Shown piece by piece: positions 22,811 through 33,370 of a stretch of 64,000 bases of DNA. Every line of letters begins with the position of its first letter. The first letter of the stretch is position 1. The notes beneath the pieces are model-generated. The model was given only the letters and a program-made list of their open reading frames with translations. It was not told the DNA's origin and ran no database searches. A program made the translations under genes and the position numbers. This DNA comes from Ceratotherium simum simum (Eukaryota; Chordata; Mammalia; Perissodactyla; Rhinocerotidae), in assembly GCF_000283155.1 (NCBI RefSeq), contig NW_004454178.1, positions 24,432,099 to 24,496,098 of the forward strand, written 5' to 3'.

Positions 22811-25075
22811 TCCACCTACGCATCAGAGCATGTGGATCCCCTCTCAATTGGCTGCATGGGGTGCCTGTGTCCAGTTTTTTTCCATTGGTGCCAACAATAA
22901 GTGGCCTATATTAGGCTCCCGGCAAAGCCCAGAGGAGGTATTTGCTGACTAGTTCCCCATTTCCCCCTCTTTTTTAAGCTCTGTATCTAAATCAATTCAG
23001 ATCATTAGAAACAGGCCCCCAGACTCCACTTCATTAATTTCTCTCTGAAACTCCTCCAGGCAACCAAGAGTCAACACCCTGGCTATGGCTCTTATCAAAG
23101 CCCAGGGCAAGAAAGAATATTTTCGTTCTTATTGCATTTTTTGTTCTCAATAAACCACTATAGGCTTGAAATGTATCAGCCTCCCCAAGTTTCCCATCCG
23201 GCTTACCTACTGTGTAATTGCCATTTTTGATGGTAACATATTTTAACTGTACCATATTGATCTAATAGAAGGCATTTGGAGCAGTATTTGCTTCTTTGAG
23301 CAGATTGTTATTATGATGGATAAAGGAAAATGATAACATCAGATTAAATTCCACCTCTTAATGGAAAACTAACTCTGAAACCAAACATTCTAGGATTTGC
23401 ATTTCCTGGAGCAATGATTCCCAGTCTGTGGGTGGCAGAGCCCTGGGGGAACATCCCAGCTCTGTCCTACTTCAAGGAGCCTTGTAGTCACTGTGGCCAC
23501 AAGGGCCACCTACATACTAAGTGGAAGTTTCATGTGCCAAAGCTTAGACTGTCATTTAAATACGTCCCATAGGGCTTTGGGATCAACAAGTTATGACTTC
23601 TCGTAAATAATTTCACATATTTTTCAACCAGCCTGCACCAACCTGTACCCATTATCACACAGAGGGCGCCCCAACTGCTAACCTCGCAGGGATCTTTGTC
23701 CTCAGTAGGATTTAGAACAACTGCTCCACCATTTGGAATCTTTTGGGGAACCCAGCATATTCAAAGTGAGATATTTGTCATCAGAAGGTCATGGAGACAT
23801 GAAGGAAAACTCAATTACAAGCCACTGGGAGACTCAGTTAACAGCCAACCATTACCTGGGGATTTTCTTTTTTCAAGTCTCTTGTCTGATATTCAACTCA
23901 CTTCCTGTTCCGATCCACCCTCTTCTGGTAATCCAGCAACAGGACAGCAATAAAACCACTGTCTGCTTTCACTCTGTAATATGTCCCGAAGGCGAAAATA
24001 AATGCTACCACGTTGGACACCTTGCTGCTTGCTGTCAACTAACCACAAACATATTTTTGTGGAAGAGCGACTTCTGGGTGCGTGCCAGTCACTCACAGGA
24101 CCTTCCTTATCTGTCTCAGACTCCGTGTGTTGGCCTCTGAATAAAGCTGCCTTCAGATCGGTGGGCAGTCAAGTACTCCACGCTGGGGTCTTTGTTCCAG
24201 AATGCGTGGAGATGACAGATATAGGAAGTCCAAACCTAGTTAGGTAGGAAGAGGAGTAACACCTGGACATGATTTCAGGGCCTCATTCTGGCCGTATCTG
24301 TGTAAGGATGACAAGATTGAACACATCTGAAAGACGGGGTCAACCACTGACATTTTATATCAACTCATTTAAGAGCATTGCTAAATTCTTAGTTAGCCTT
24401 GATATCCAAGACCTATGAATATCAAGACGTGTGCACACAGGTGTGCATCTTAGAGACCTCACCATTCCACTATTTGTGCATCCTCCGAGTCTGCCATTCA
24501 CACGCTTGATGTCAGCCTTAGATAACCCGGTGGGAAAACCCAACTAGAGGATTATCATCAGTCCAGTGGCTGATGGGGGCGAGAGGGGCAGACCAAATAC
24601 CCAGCAGAAAGAAATATGGACACATCCCCTCCTTCAATCAGAACAGTCCACTTTCACCTGTATACAAATTTATTTATTTTGTCAGTCATTATTTAAATTT
24701 GTACAAAAGTTCTACATCTAAGGAAGAAGTTTGAAATCCACTGCTCTAGTCTAAGTTTTCAATAATACATAAATAAACTGCTTTACCGGAATCAAAAAAT
24801 ACATTCATTTTGTGATTAAAAGACCAAATCTTTCTTTGGAGAACAAACAAACTGAATTCTACAAATGTTGTAGCAGTCTAGTTTTTTGAGTAATCAAAGC
24901 AATGACGTTAAGTTCCCTGCCGTCGTGAAGATGGGGTGGGAGAAAGGAAAAGCAGCACAGGTGGTAGAGTCAGGTGACCTGGACCCACATTACCCAGTGG
25001 CCCTCAGCAAGCATTTAACCACTGCCATCTGTATCTGTCACATTGGGGGTGACCACTCTCTCCTGCAGATATTTT
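22811..25075. other. Unique stretch with one possible conserved block
   Basis: No gene is supported; frames up to 135 codons overlap in different phases. The interval 23265-23360 is AT-rich, complex and non-repetitive and could be a conserved element. A short CTCF-like word lies at 23656-23669 and is listed separately. Confidence 0.4.
23656..23669 (+). promoter_or_regulatory. Weak CTCF-like motif
   Basis: CACACAGAGGGCGC shares the AGAGGGCGC core of the CTCF motif, but the first positions deviate from CCA(C/G)(C/T)AG. The core match alone is common in mammalian genomes, so this is only a weak candidate. Confidence 0.25.
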
Positions 25076-25079
25076 CTTC

Positions 25080-25960
25080 CCGGCCCCCAGGGCTGTAACT
25101 ACCGCCTACATTCTGATGACTCTCAAACTATCCCCCTGTTCCAGAACCCTGCTACATCCAGCTGCCCACTCCATGCCCCACAGCTTTCTAGATCTCAAAA
25201 CAGACAAATTGAATTCTTTCCCACACCATCTCCACCATTCCCTATCTTGATTGGTGGCACCAAACCTCCGGAGTTTCTGCATCTAGAAACCATGGGCTCA
25301 CAAGAGGAACCTCATCCTAGGACTCTCTCCAGAACGTGTTTCAAGTGCCATCTTTCCCAGCCTCCCCAGTGACTGCCTCTTGCTTGGACTATTACAGTAG
25401 CTGCCTAATTGGTCTTCGTATATCTTTGTATATCTGAACCCATTTCTTCCAAATATTCCTTTCCTGATCAACAAGAATTCTTCTAAAACACCAAACTGCT
25501 AATCTCTCTCTTCTACTCAAAATACTTCCCTGGCTCCTATAGATTCCAGTTACAGGTCCTTAGTGGGGCATGATCAGCCTCCTGCCCACCCCTCTGGGTC
25601 CATCTCAATGCCCTTCCCTTTCTCCTGACACTCCAGCAACAAGACACTCCCAGTGCAGATCAGGCCACCATGCTTACTGGGTGTTGTTGTTCCCTCTATA
25701 CAAAATCCCACCCATCCCTACCATGGCCACCCAAAAGGAACTCTGTTTGCTTTTCCAAGCCCAATCCAGATTTCAGATCCTCAAGGAAGCCTTCCCTGCT
25801 TGCCACAGAGAGAGAATCTCTCAGTATAATTACTGCATTCCTCACTCTGCCTTTTACACTCTCTTCCTAGTGCATTCCCCTCTTCCCAATAGCTAGTATG
25901 ATGCTGAGATGTAGTGGGTGTGCAGTAGCCATTTTTGAGATAAATGGAAGTATGAAAATA
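25080..25960 (+). mobile_element. L2 LINE, sense, about 0.9 kb
   Basis: L2 3' region blocks appear in order: 'ctacattctgatgactctca', 'cagctgcccactccatgccc', 'cttgcttggactattacagt' with 'agctgcctaattggtct', 'ggctcctatagattccagtt', 'ccttccctttctcctgacac' and 'aaggaagccttccctgcttg'. Overlapping frames of about 108 codons are incidental. Confidence 0.75.
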
Positions 25961-25993
25961 TCCACAGGTTGTTACGGTAGAAATGTCCTTCTA

Positions 25994-26307
25994 GGGCCAG
26001 CCCTGTGGCTTAGCGGTTAAGTGTGCACACTCTGCTACTGGTGGCCCGGGGTTCGGATCCCGGGCGCGCACCGATGCACAGCTTCTCCGGCCATGCTGAG
26101 GCAGCGTCCCACATACAGCAACTAGCAGGGTGTGCAACTATAACATACAACTATCTACTGGGGCTTTGGGGAGAAAAAGGGAAAAAAAAAGGAGGAGGAT
26201 TGGCAATAGATGTCAGCTCAGGGCCGATCTTCCTCAACAAAAAGAGGAAGATTGGCATGGATGCTAGTTCAGGGCTGATCTTCCTCTCACACACACAAAA
26301 AAAGAAA
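25994..26307 (+). mobile_element. ERE SINE with 15-bp target-site duplication
   Basis: This is a well-preserved ERE. It has the head GGGCCAGCCCTGTGGCTTAG with an A-box-like GTGGCTTAGCGG, an intact B box GGTTCGGATCC (26050-26060), the CAACTATCTACTGGGGCTTT middle, and two tandem GATC/ATCTTCCTC modules before a CACA/A-rich tail. An identical 15-bp direct repeat, AGAAATGTCCTTCTA, lies at 25979-25993 and 26308-26322, proving retroposition by L1-type machinery. The undamaged duplication suggests a fairly recent insertion. Confidence 0.97.
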
Positions 26308-26324
26308 AGAAATGTCCTTCTACT

Positions 26325-27805
26325 GAAAATATGTGCAGAACATCTTTGACAGTCCTCAGATCCACTTTTGGAAAGACTTGCTTTATTCAAACGTGTTTAC
26401 AGATGAAACTCGCCTTTAACAAAATGTTTCAATATCTCACACTAACTCCATTTTGTAGGCTACCCCTACAAACAAATAACGAGAAATAAATAATGGTAAC
26501 ATTATGGCTGTCCTAAGAGGAACTTAATATTGGGTCCAAAACTACTAAATTCTTCTAGCTAAAGATTATTTCCTAAGGAAGTCAAAAAGAAATGTTCATT
26601 TGGTTGCATTGCTTGGAAAGGAGGAGAATAAGGGCTATTTATCACCCAGGGAGAGTAAATTTCTACCTAGACTCTCTAGCACTGTTTCTCCTTTATTCTT
26701 TTAAATTACAAAGTAGGAATAAAGAGAGGAAAGCCTAGAGTTGCAAAATGATTTAGAATAAGAGAAGGTAGACAGGCTCTAGAGAAATCCATAATGCAAC
26801 TTCTAAGCTGGCCGTCAAAGCATATTCCCATTTTTTCCTGACGCCCCCGCCCTACTCTGCTGCCCATGGTCCTTTCTTCGGGGCCACAGGGACTCCGCCC
26901 TCTGGAGAGTCTAAACTTTCCACCCATATGAGCAGCTCCTCTTCGTTTACTAATTAGACCTGTTTAAATCAGGAATCCAGTGCCTTGTGCAACCACGCCT
27001 TTAAAAATTATTCGAAGCTGATGGCAATTTTTACAAGTTGGCCAGGGTCATTTAAAGCTAATGAACTCAATGGGTTCATTAGCTAATGAGTTCAATCCAA
27101 ACTCGGAGCAGTTGCTCATTTACAGTTTTGATGTGTTTAATATATAGTAAATTTGTTTTCCCTCTAACTGCACTGGTTTGCTAAAGTATTTTGGTTAGTA
27201 ATTTTTTAGTAATCTCTTGAGTAGTGAGAGTCAGAAACCTGCCTTTTAGACACACGTACAAGGCTTTATGAATGTTTTATCTTCCATACGAGCCTTTCAT
27301 CCCCTTACATTATCTTTTCTCGTTGCTTCCTTAAAATTTCCTTTTTCTATTGTTTCACTTTTGTCGATTATCAATGTGTCTCTTTTTTTCCCACAAGATT
27401 AACGTACTTTTTACACTAAGGACTAAGATCCTCTGTCACTAGCTGTTGATAAAGATGGAAATGTGGCATCCGGCGATGACATTTATCTTACCAGAATAAG
27501 TAATTTATGATAAAATTCTAAATATAAAACCAGTCCAGGAAAAAGTGAAGCACAGTTTGTATTCTTTAGCCTTCTTTTTTTTTGCTTCTGTAAAAGATCC
27601 TCAGGATCTGTTGTACTGCACGTATCATTTCTCTTCCAAATCCAATTTGTTAAATGATTCCCCAGCATAGCACTTACCAAAAACTGTATCCTGCACCAAG
27701 TCTTAAAATGATGAAACAAGCATCACGGCATGCCTCTGCTGAGATTTTCCTTATTATTGTTTTTTAGATAGTACACGCAGCAAAGGGTCTTAGCAGCTGC
27801 TTGTC
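26325..27805. other. Unique DNA with a candidate conserved block at 26990-27200
   Basis: No gene is visible. The block around 27000-27190 is AT-rich, complex and contains a perfect TAAT-bearing dyad (separate entry). The remainder shows only frames shorter than 80 codons. Confidence 0.35.
27056..27084. promoter_or_regulatory. Perfect dyad with homeodomain-type TAAT cores
   Basis: Arms AGCTAATGAAC (27056-27066) and GTTCATTAGCT (27074-27084) are perfect reverse complements around a 7-base centre. Directly after, AATGAGTTC provides another partial complement to GAACTCA of the first arm. The CATTAGCTAATG overlap at the right edge contains two facing TAAT cores, the shape bound by dimerising homeodomain proteins. 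Binding is inference. Confidence 0.4.
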
Positions 27806-27811
27806 CCAGTG

Positions 27812-28000
27812 GAGCGCTTGCCTTGTGCCAGTAACTGCCCCGTGATCGAATTGTATGACAACCTTTTGAGGTAGGCATTGTTATTCCCATTCTACAGACG
27901 AGGAAACTGAGGGTTGGAGCATTTAAATAATTTACCCAGAGTCACATAGCTAGTAAAAGCGATGAAGCCAGAATCCAGACTCCCACTGGTCTGAATTAAA
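27812..28000 (-). mobile_element. MIR SINE, antisense
   Basis: 'ttgaggtaggcattgttatt', 'cccattctacagacgaggaa' followed by 'actgagg', and 'cagagtcacatagctagtaa' are the antisense MIR core in order. Confidence 0.95.
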
Positions 28001-28850
28001 ACCCAGACAATCACGGCACTATAGATGCATCTAGTTTGCCCTTCCAGACACACAGAACTGGCTCTGTAGCCTCCGAGGAAGCAAGCATGACATGACCTCC
28101 TCACTTTTCCCATTAGTGCTAGCAAATCTTCCTTGAATTTGCAAAGCTGAGTTGTGCAGCCTCCAAGGGCACCAACTCCTTATGACTGGAGATCCCATGG
28201 CCCTCTTCCTCCGTGGGACTCTTGAGAAATCTGAGAGCAGAGCTCTGAGCAAGAAATCAGAGAATCATCTCCCAGACCCAGAAATCAGAGAATCATCTCC
28301 TAGACCCAGAAATGACAGACTATCCACCTGAGGGCTGTCAGACTCTAAATTCTAGCCTTTGCCTCAGTTCTGAGTCCTGGTAACTCCTTTGATTCTTCAT
28401 TAACTGAAAAGACAAAACAAACCAAAAAAGCAGACCTGCAGGAAGTTAGAGCTCCCTCCATGGAATGCTTTGCACTCTTAGGAGTGCCTAGATGCTCTTT
28501 ACACCCCATTTTTAATCACATCTTTAAAAGATCACTTCCTTGAGCACGTACCATGCAACTGCTGCCACACCACGAGCTTCACATACACAGTAGGGATTCC
28601 ACCCATCTACGACCGGGATGCTGGCTGACTCCGCAGGCTAGCAGCACAGGCTTTGCAGTCTGCGATTGACAGCAGCGCCAAGCTTCCAAAATTGCGACAT
28701 CTGAACAGGTGAAAATTATGCACGGCAGCTTCCAAAGCTGCTTCCCTTATTAATCCATCCAAAGAATACATAACATTAAGAAAACTGCCACCTGCATTTT
28801 GGTATGTTGTAGTTTTATATGCTTTACTCCCTCTATTTTCGAGAAAGAAG
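28001..28850. other. Unique stretch containing a 28-bp tandem duplication
   Basis: No gene is visible. The only structure I see is the small tandem repeat at 28253-28308, listed separately. Confidence 0.5.
28253..28308. repeat. 28-bp tandem duplication
   Basis: Two adjacent 28-base units begin GAAATCAGAGAATCATCTCC and differ at a single position (C/T at base 21). A third unit starts with GAAAT at 28309 and then diverges. The near identity points to a recent replication-slippage duplication. Confidence 0.95.
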
Positions 28851-28871
28851 GGAAAAAAGAACAATCCTTGG

Positions 28872-29116
28872 TTTTGCATTTCCCTAATAATTAGCAGTGT
28901 TGAACATCTTTTCATGTACCTGTTGGCCATCTGTATATCTTCTCTGGAAAAATATCTGTTTTATATCCTCTGCCCATTTTTTGATAGGGTTGTATGCGCT
29001 CTTTATATATTTTGGAAATTAACCCCTTATCTGGTATGTGATTTGCAAATATTTTCTCCTAGTTGGGGGGTTGCCTTTTCCTCTTGTTGATGAGTTCCTT
29101 GGGTCAATTAAAAAAA
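28872..29116 (-). mobile_element. L1 ORF2 C-terminal fragment, antisense
   Basis: The minus strand reads as the C-terminal region of L1 ORF2; the peptide [10 protein letters not shown] followed by LLIIREMQ is characteristic. A direct repeat of about 21 bp (28851-28871 and 29117-29137, 19 of 21 identical, ending in TCCTTGG) flanks the fragment. A short A-run at the right edge suggests a tail on the plus strand, opposite to the ORF2 sense. The fragment is dead and non-coding. Confidence 0.85.
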
Positions 29117-29137
29117 GGAAAAGAGAACAGTCCTTGG

Positions 29138-29640
29138 AATATAGAGATGTTCACAGAAAAAAATAAGAGGACAAGGCACATTTATAAGCATCAACAAGTT
29201 GACACTTCATACACATGCCCCTGATAGTGGTAAGGTTAGACTTTTGAAATTTAAATAAAATCGTTTAGGCACTTGTGTTTACTGATAGGAAACCACCATG
29301 TGGCCAGAGCCCAAGATAACTTCTTCTTGAGACAAAAGATCAGTGAAGGAAAAGAGTCTCTTCAGATGGCTGCTATTTCAATATTATTTTTTAACAAAGA
29401 AAACTGGCCCATTTCGAGGTTTATTACCTCTGAAGGTAATCGTATGAAGCAGATCTAAGGTTATGCTCAACTCATCACTTACACCTACTAGCACATGGCA
29501 GGTGTTCTCCTGGATCAATAGACGTTATATTTGTGACCTCTAAGGAAAGGGAGCAAACTTGAACTTCCTTCATAGAAACCTCACCCTTGTCCTTTCTCTC
29601 CCTAGCTATCTTTTCTTCTTCCCACTTTATCAGTTCCATG
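29138..29640. other. Unique non-coding stretch
   Basis: I see no gene or recognisable repeat. One 61-codon sense frame has no domain. Confidence 0.5.
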
Positions 29641-29641
29641 G

Positions 29642-29644
29642 CTT

Positions 29645-29694
<50 letters not shown>
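29642..29694. repeat. (GT)n microsatellite
   Basis: There are about 22 uninterrupted GT units (29650-29694) preceded by a short GTGTATGT lead-in. Long uninterrupted arrays like this are usually polymorphic and can form left-handed DNA. Confidence 0.98.
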
Positions 29695-29697
<3 letters not shown>

Positions 29698-29807
29698 CTC
29701 TCTGCACATAGGTAAAGGAGTAATCTTTTAAAGACTGGCCAAACCCCTTCTGTGCCCTGACAGGGTCCCTGGCACACTCACCTTTGCCTCCTCAAGCCCA
29801 CTGTCCC

Positions 29808-30182
29808 AGTCAGCTCAGGCTGCCATAACAAGATATCATTGACTGAAGGGCTTCCACAACAGACACTTATCTCTCACAGTTTTGTAGCTGGAAGTCCAAG
29901 ATCACGGTGACAACATGGTTGGGTTCTGGTGAGAGCCCTCTTCCTGGCTTACAGACAGCCACCTTCTTGTTATGTCCTCACATGGTGGAGAGAGACGTCT
30001 GGTGTCTCTTCCTCTTCTTATAAGTACACCAGTTCTATGGGATCAGAGCTCCACTCTTACGACCTCATTAAACCTTAATCATCTCCTTAAAGGCCCTATC
30101 TCCAATATAGTCGCATGGTGGGGTAGGGGGTTATGGCTTCAACATATGACTTTTGGGGGACACAATTCAGTCCATAGCACCC
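29808..30182 (-). mobile_element. MLT1-type LTR, antisense
   Basis: This is a full antisense MLT1 pattern: 'cagctcaggctgccataaca', 'tctcacagttttgtagctgg', 'tatgtcctcacatggtggag', 'tcttataagtacaccagttc', 'tccttaaaggccctatctcc' and the end 'gggggacacaattcagtcca'. Confidence 0.93.
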
Positions 30183-30184
30183 AC

Positions 30185-32005
30185 CTAAAGCAGCCTCAGG
30201 CCTTAAGACTTCTCCACAGTGAGTCAGACCTCATGCTCCCCAAATTCCAGAGGACAGGGGTCAAGTTTCCCAACGGGCCCCATTGAAGCCCCTCACCTGA
30301 CTCCAGACGTGCAGGGAGCATCCCCTCCTGTCCCACACAGGAGTGGAGGATGCTCAGCACCTCAACGTCTTTCCCCAAAGCAGTTTCAACTCACCCTCCT
30401 CAGGCCTGCTGCCTGGTGTGAATTTGCATAGATTTGGGGCAAAGGATAATGCTGGGAAAAGCCACTTCCTCATCACTTCCCATGGCCCACTCCAGTGGTC
30501 TCTCCCCTCCTGGCTTTAGGAAATTTTGATTCTAGGCATTGTTGTATTGTTCTCTGCTAAAACTCTGAGTTAGAAAAGTCTCATTTTAACATCCTGTGAC
30601 CATCATGAACATCTACTAAGTGATGAAAGCAGATTATAAACGAAAATTTATCGTTTCATATCAGTTTAACTCTATTAAAGTAAATATTTATAGAAAACCC
30701 CCAAAGAGTAGGTATTAAAATGGTGTGGGAAGTAGAGTTATAAGTGATTCTCATTTTCTTTTAGCTTGTCTGTATGTAACAATTTCTTTTTGCAATGGAC
30801 ACGTGTTTCCTTTTTAATCACAGGAAAACACCAAAAATGCCATTTTTCAAAATTTGAAAACAAAATGCAGAAAAGACTACAATACCATCAGGGCTATGTT
30901 ACTCAAACTTGAGTAATTTCCTTTAAAAGGAAAATAATTCTCATGGATTCCTATGGGTGACAAATTCTTTCATTATAATGTTTCTTAAATATGCACAAAC
31001 ACAAGGCTAGTTATAACCCCTTATGCATTAGCAACTGGCATTTACAGAAGACAGACAAAAAGAAAGGCCTTAAAAATGAATAAAATTCAAATCAATGACA
31101 TCATTAGATATGACAGATTGCATTATTTTGCTAAAATGAAATTGCTAGTTCCGGGTTTAATAGTAGAAAAATGTATTGGTGGCTTTTCGTTTACTCATCA
31201 TTGCCTGGAATATGTTTTATTGTCTAGCTTGATTAACCACCGTTTGAATCACCAACATTATCATTGTCATAATTTACTCTCTTTATTTTTTTATGTATTT
31301 TCCTAGTTATTTTTAACTGCCAATCAGTTATGTTGACAGGCCAATCATTTTAAAAGTGTATTCCAAAATGCAATAATGAAAAATCAAAATATGCCATTTA
31401 GTGAAAACTTCCTCATGGTCCATCTCCTGCTACATTTACTGCCAACCGACTGTCACAATTGGTTCTACATGAAGCAGATGAAGCTGGGACCTGGCAGACA
31501 CATCCCTCGAGGAGAGTGTGTTGGGGCGGCCTTGGCTCAGGTCCCCTTGTCTCCATCACCAGCGCACCGGGAGGTCTAAATCCACCCACCACGCTCTTCC
31601 ATCTAACCTCTGCAAGCCTTTATTGTTTAAGTAAAATACTTCATATTGGTTGGTGCAACCATATCACTTTAATATTAAGTGCCCTTATTAACCCAAGACA
31701 ATTAAGAAGAATACCACTTTGCAATCCTAGGTCTTAAATTACGTCAAAGCCAAGTCTTCGCTCATTAAATAACTTAAGAAAGTGAAATCTTCATCTATGA
31801 AAGTGATTGTGACTATGGAGAAGTTTTGCCTTTATACCTGGTTAAAGAATTCAACTCGAGATGGCAAACAAGGAAGGATGCTGCCATGTGACATTAGGCT
31901 TATTTTCTGAGACCACAGGGCACTGAAGTGATAAGCATAAATGCGGACTTGAAACACGGAAAAAGTGGTTTTCCAGATAATCCCAAGTAGGTCTATGCTA
32001 ATTCT
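30185..32005. other. Unique DNA with candidate conserved blocks at 31040-31350 and 31600-31740
   Basis: No gene is visible. The interval 31040-31350 is the most enhancer-like stretch of the window: long, non-repetitive, AT-rich, with ATCAATGACATCATTAGATA, GACAGATTGCATTATTTTGC and CTTGATTAACCACCG. It contains HOX/PBX-like TGATT, octamer-like and GATA-like words. The interval 31600-31740 is similar. Conservation is untested. Confidence 0.35.
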
Positions 32006-32009
32006 TTTT

Positions 32010-32459
32010 CAGTATGTATACACGGCAGAAACCCAGGAAAACTGAGTAACTCACCAAAATGGCTGAAACCCTCACCTTAAATACCATCCTCAGCTAAAGA
32101 CAAAGGCGGATGTTGGGGGTAGTGGTTTGGGACTTCAAAGTGGAGGCAGGCAATTCACATGGAAATGGAAAAGCAAATGTTTGGTAAACAAATATTTGCC
32201 ATGCCTTGCAAAAAGAAATGGGACATGGGGAAGACTTTGATCAAATGGGCCTTGCTAGGTTCCTCCCTGTCTACCACACCTAGTTTATATTATGCTATTG
32301 TTATCTTACAGTATGAGCTCCTTCCTGGGACAGGCCTTCTATCTTAAATTCTTTTAGGCAGTTAGGAGGAAGGTCAAAGTTTCTTTGTGAGTCTTTTTTT
32401 CTTGAAAATAATCATGCCAGAGAGACACATTTTGGGGTGGCAAATTATGATTCCCCACA
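32010..32459 (-). mobile_element. ERV LTR copy 1, antisense, truncated
   Basis: It shares nearly its whole length with the LTR at 32796-33346 at roughly 80% identity by eye. Shared blocks include GGTTTGGGACTTCAAAG, GAAAAGCAAATGTTTG, CTGGGACAGGCCTTCTATCT and CATTTTGGGGTGG. On the minus strand it would begin TGTGGGGAATCAT. Compared with copy 2 it lacks the end containing the AATAAA-like signal and about 30 internal bases. Confidence 0.8.
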
Positions 32460-32559
32460 GTATCATTAAAATGGAAAGCAAAAATGTAAAATACTCATGG
32501 AGAACTTGTAGATTGCTGTGAAATTTCCACAAAATTCATTTTTTAATATGGCAATCTTT

Positions 32560-32794
32560 GGTGTCCGTTGGCTTGTAGACTCCAATCTCTGCCTCTGTCC
32601 TCATAGGGAGTTCCCCCTGGGTCTGTGTCTTTGCATCCCAATTTCCCTCTTCTCATAAGAACATCAGTCATACTGGATTTAGGGCCCACCCTACTCCAGG
32701 ATGACCTCATCTCAACTTGGTAATGTTAGCAGTGACTCTATTTCTAAATAAGGTCACTTTCACAGGTTCTTTGTAGACAGGAATTTTGAGGGGA
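32560..32794 (-). mobile_element. MLT1-type LTR remnant (left part), antisense
   Basis: 'ccaatctctgcctctgtcct', 'tactggatttagggcccacc' followed by 'ctactccaggatgacctcat', and 'aaataaggtcactttcacag' are antisense MLT1-type blocks. The element is interrupted at GGGGAC by LTR copy 2 and resumes at 33347 with 'ggatactctttaacccagta', matching the expected MLT1 terminus. Confidence 0.8.
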
Positions 32795-32795
32795 C

Positions 32796-33346
32796 TGAAA
32801 AGGGGGAAAAATTATTCCTCTACCCTCTAGGTCCTTCTGGCTGGTCTAAGAATTAAATTGACATGAGACAGAATAACAGGAGAAAGTCAAATAAAGTTTA
32901 ATAACACATATACATGTGAGAAACCCAGGAAAGCAGAGTAACACCCCAAAATGGCTGAAGAGTGAAACTTGCATAACATTAGGTCCATTTCCAACGCTTA
33001 AAGTACCATCTTCAGCTAAAGATAAATTAGGATGTTGGGGGAGTGGTTTGGGACTTCAAAGAGGAGGAAGGCAATTTACATGGAGATGGAAAAGCAAATG
33101 TTTGATAAACGAATGTTTGTTGAGCCATTTGTAGACAATGTGATCCATAAACGGGCTTAGCAAGGACCCTCCCAGTCTATCACACCCAGAGTTATCTATG
33201 GTGATGGCCTGTCCTGGGACAGGCCTTCTATCTTAAATTCTTTTTAGGCAGTTAGGGAGAAGGTCAAAGTTTCTTTCAGAGTCTTTTGTTCTTAAAAATA
33301 ATCAGCCAAAGAGACATTTTGGGGTGGAAAATTCTGATCCCCCTCA
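32796..33346 (-). mobile_element. ERV LTR copy 2, antisense, nested in MLT1
   Basis: On the minus strand it starts TGAGGGGGATCAG and runs to an end near ...CCCCCTTTTCA. It contains 'taaactttatttgactttct' (complement at about 32889-32908), which may overlap its poly(A) region. Its flanks GGAC and GGAT look like a slightly diverged 4-bp target-site duplication, since the MLT1 reading continues on both sides. It is homologous to the LTR at 32010-32459 and contains a 40-base segment repeated exactly at 34115-34154. Confidence 0.82.
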
Positions 33347-33370
33347 GGATACTCTTTAACCCAGTAAAAA
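33347..33370 (-). mobile_element. MLT1-type LTR remnant (right end), antisense
   Basis: This short piece, GGATACTCTTTAACCCAGTA, completes the MLT1-type LTR that begins at 32560 once the nested LTR is removed. Confidence 0.6.

Noticed and set aside
22396..22914. 172-codon sense frame
   Set aside because: Most of it lies on a sense L2 3' end, a non-coding region of the retroposon.
25994..26307. tRNA gene suggested by A and B boxes
   Set aside because: The boxes belong to a tRNA-derived SINE with a SINE body, A-rich tail and target-site duplication; there is no cloverleaf or acceptor stem.
28607..28930. Antisense frame with a clear protein match
   Set aside because: The match is to the L1 ORF2 C-terminus and covers only the last insertion fragment; it is transposon debris, not a host gene.
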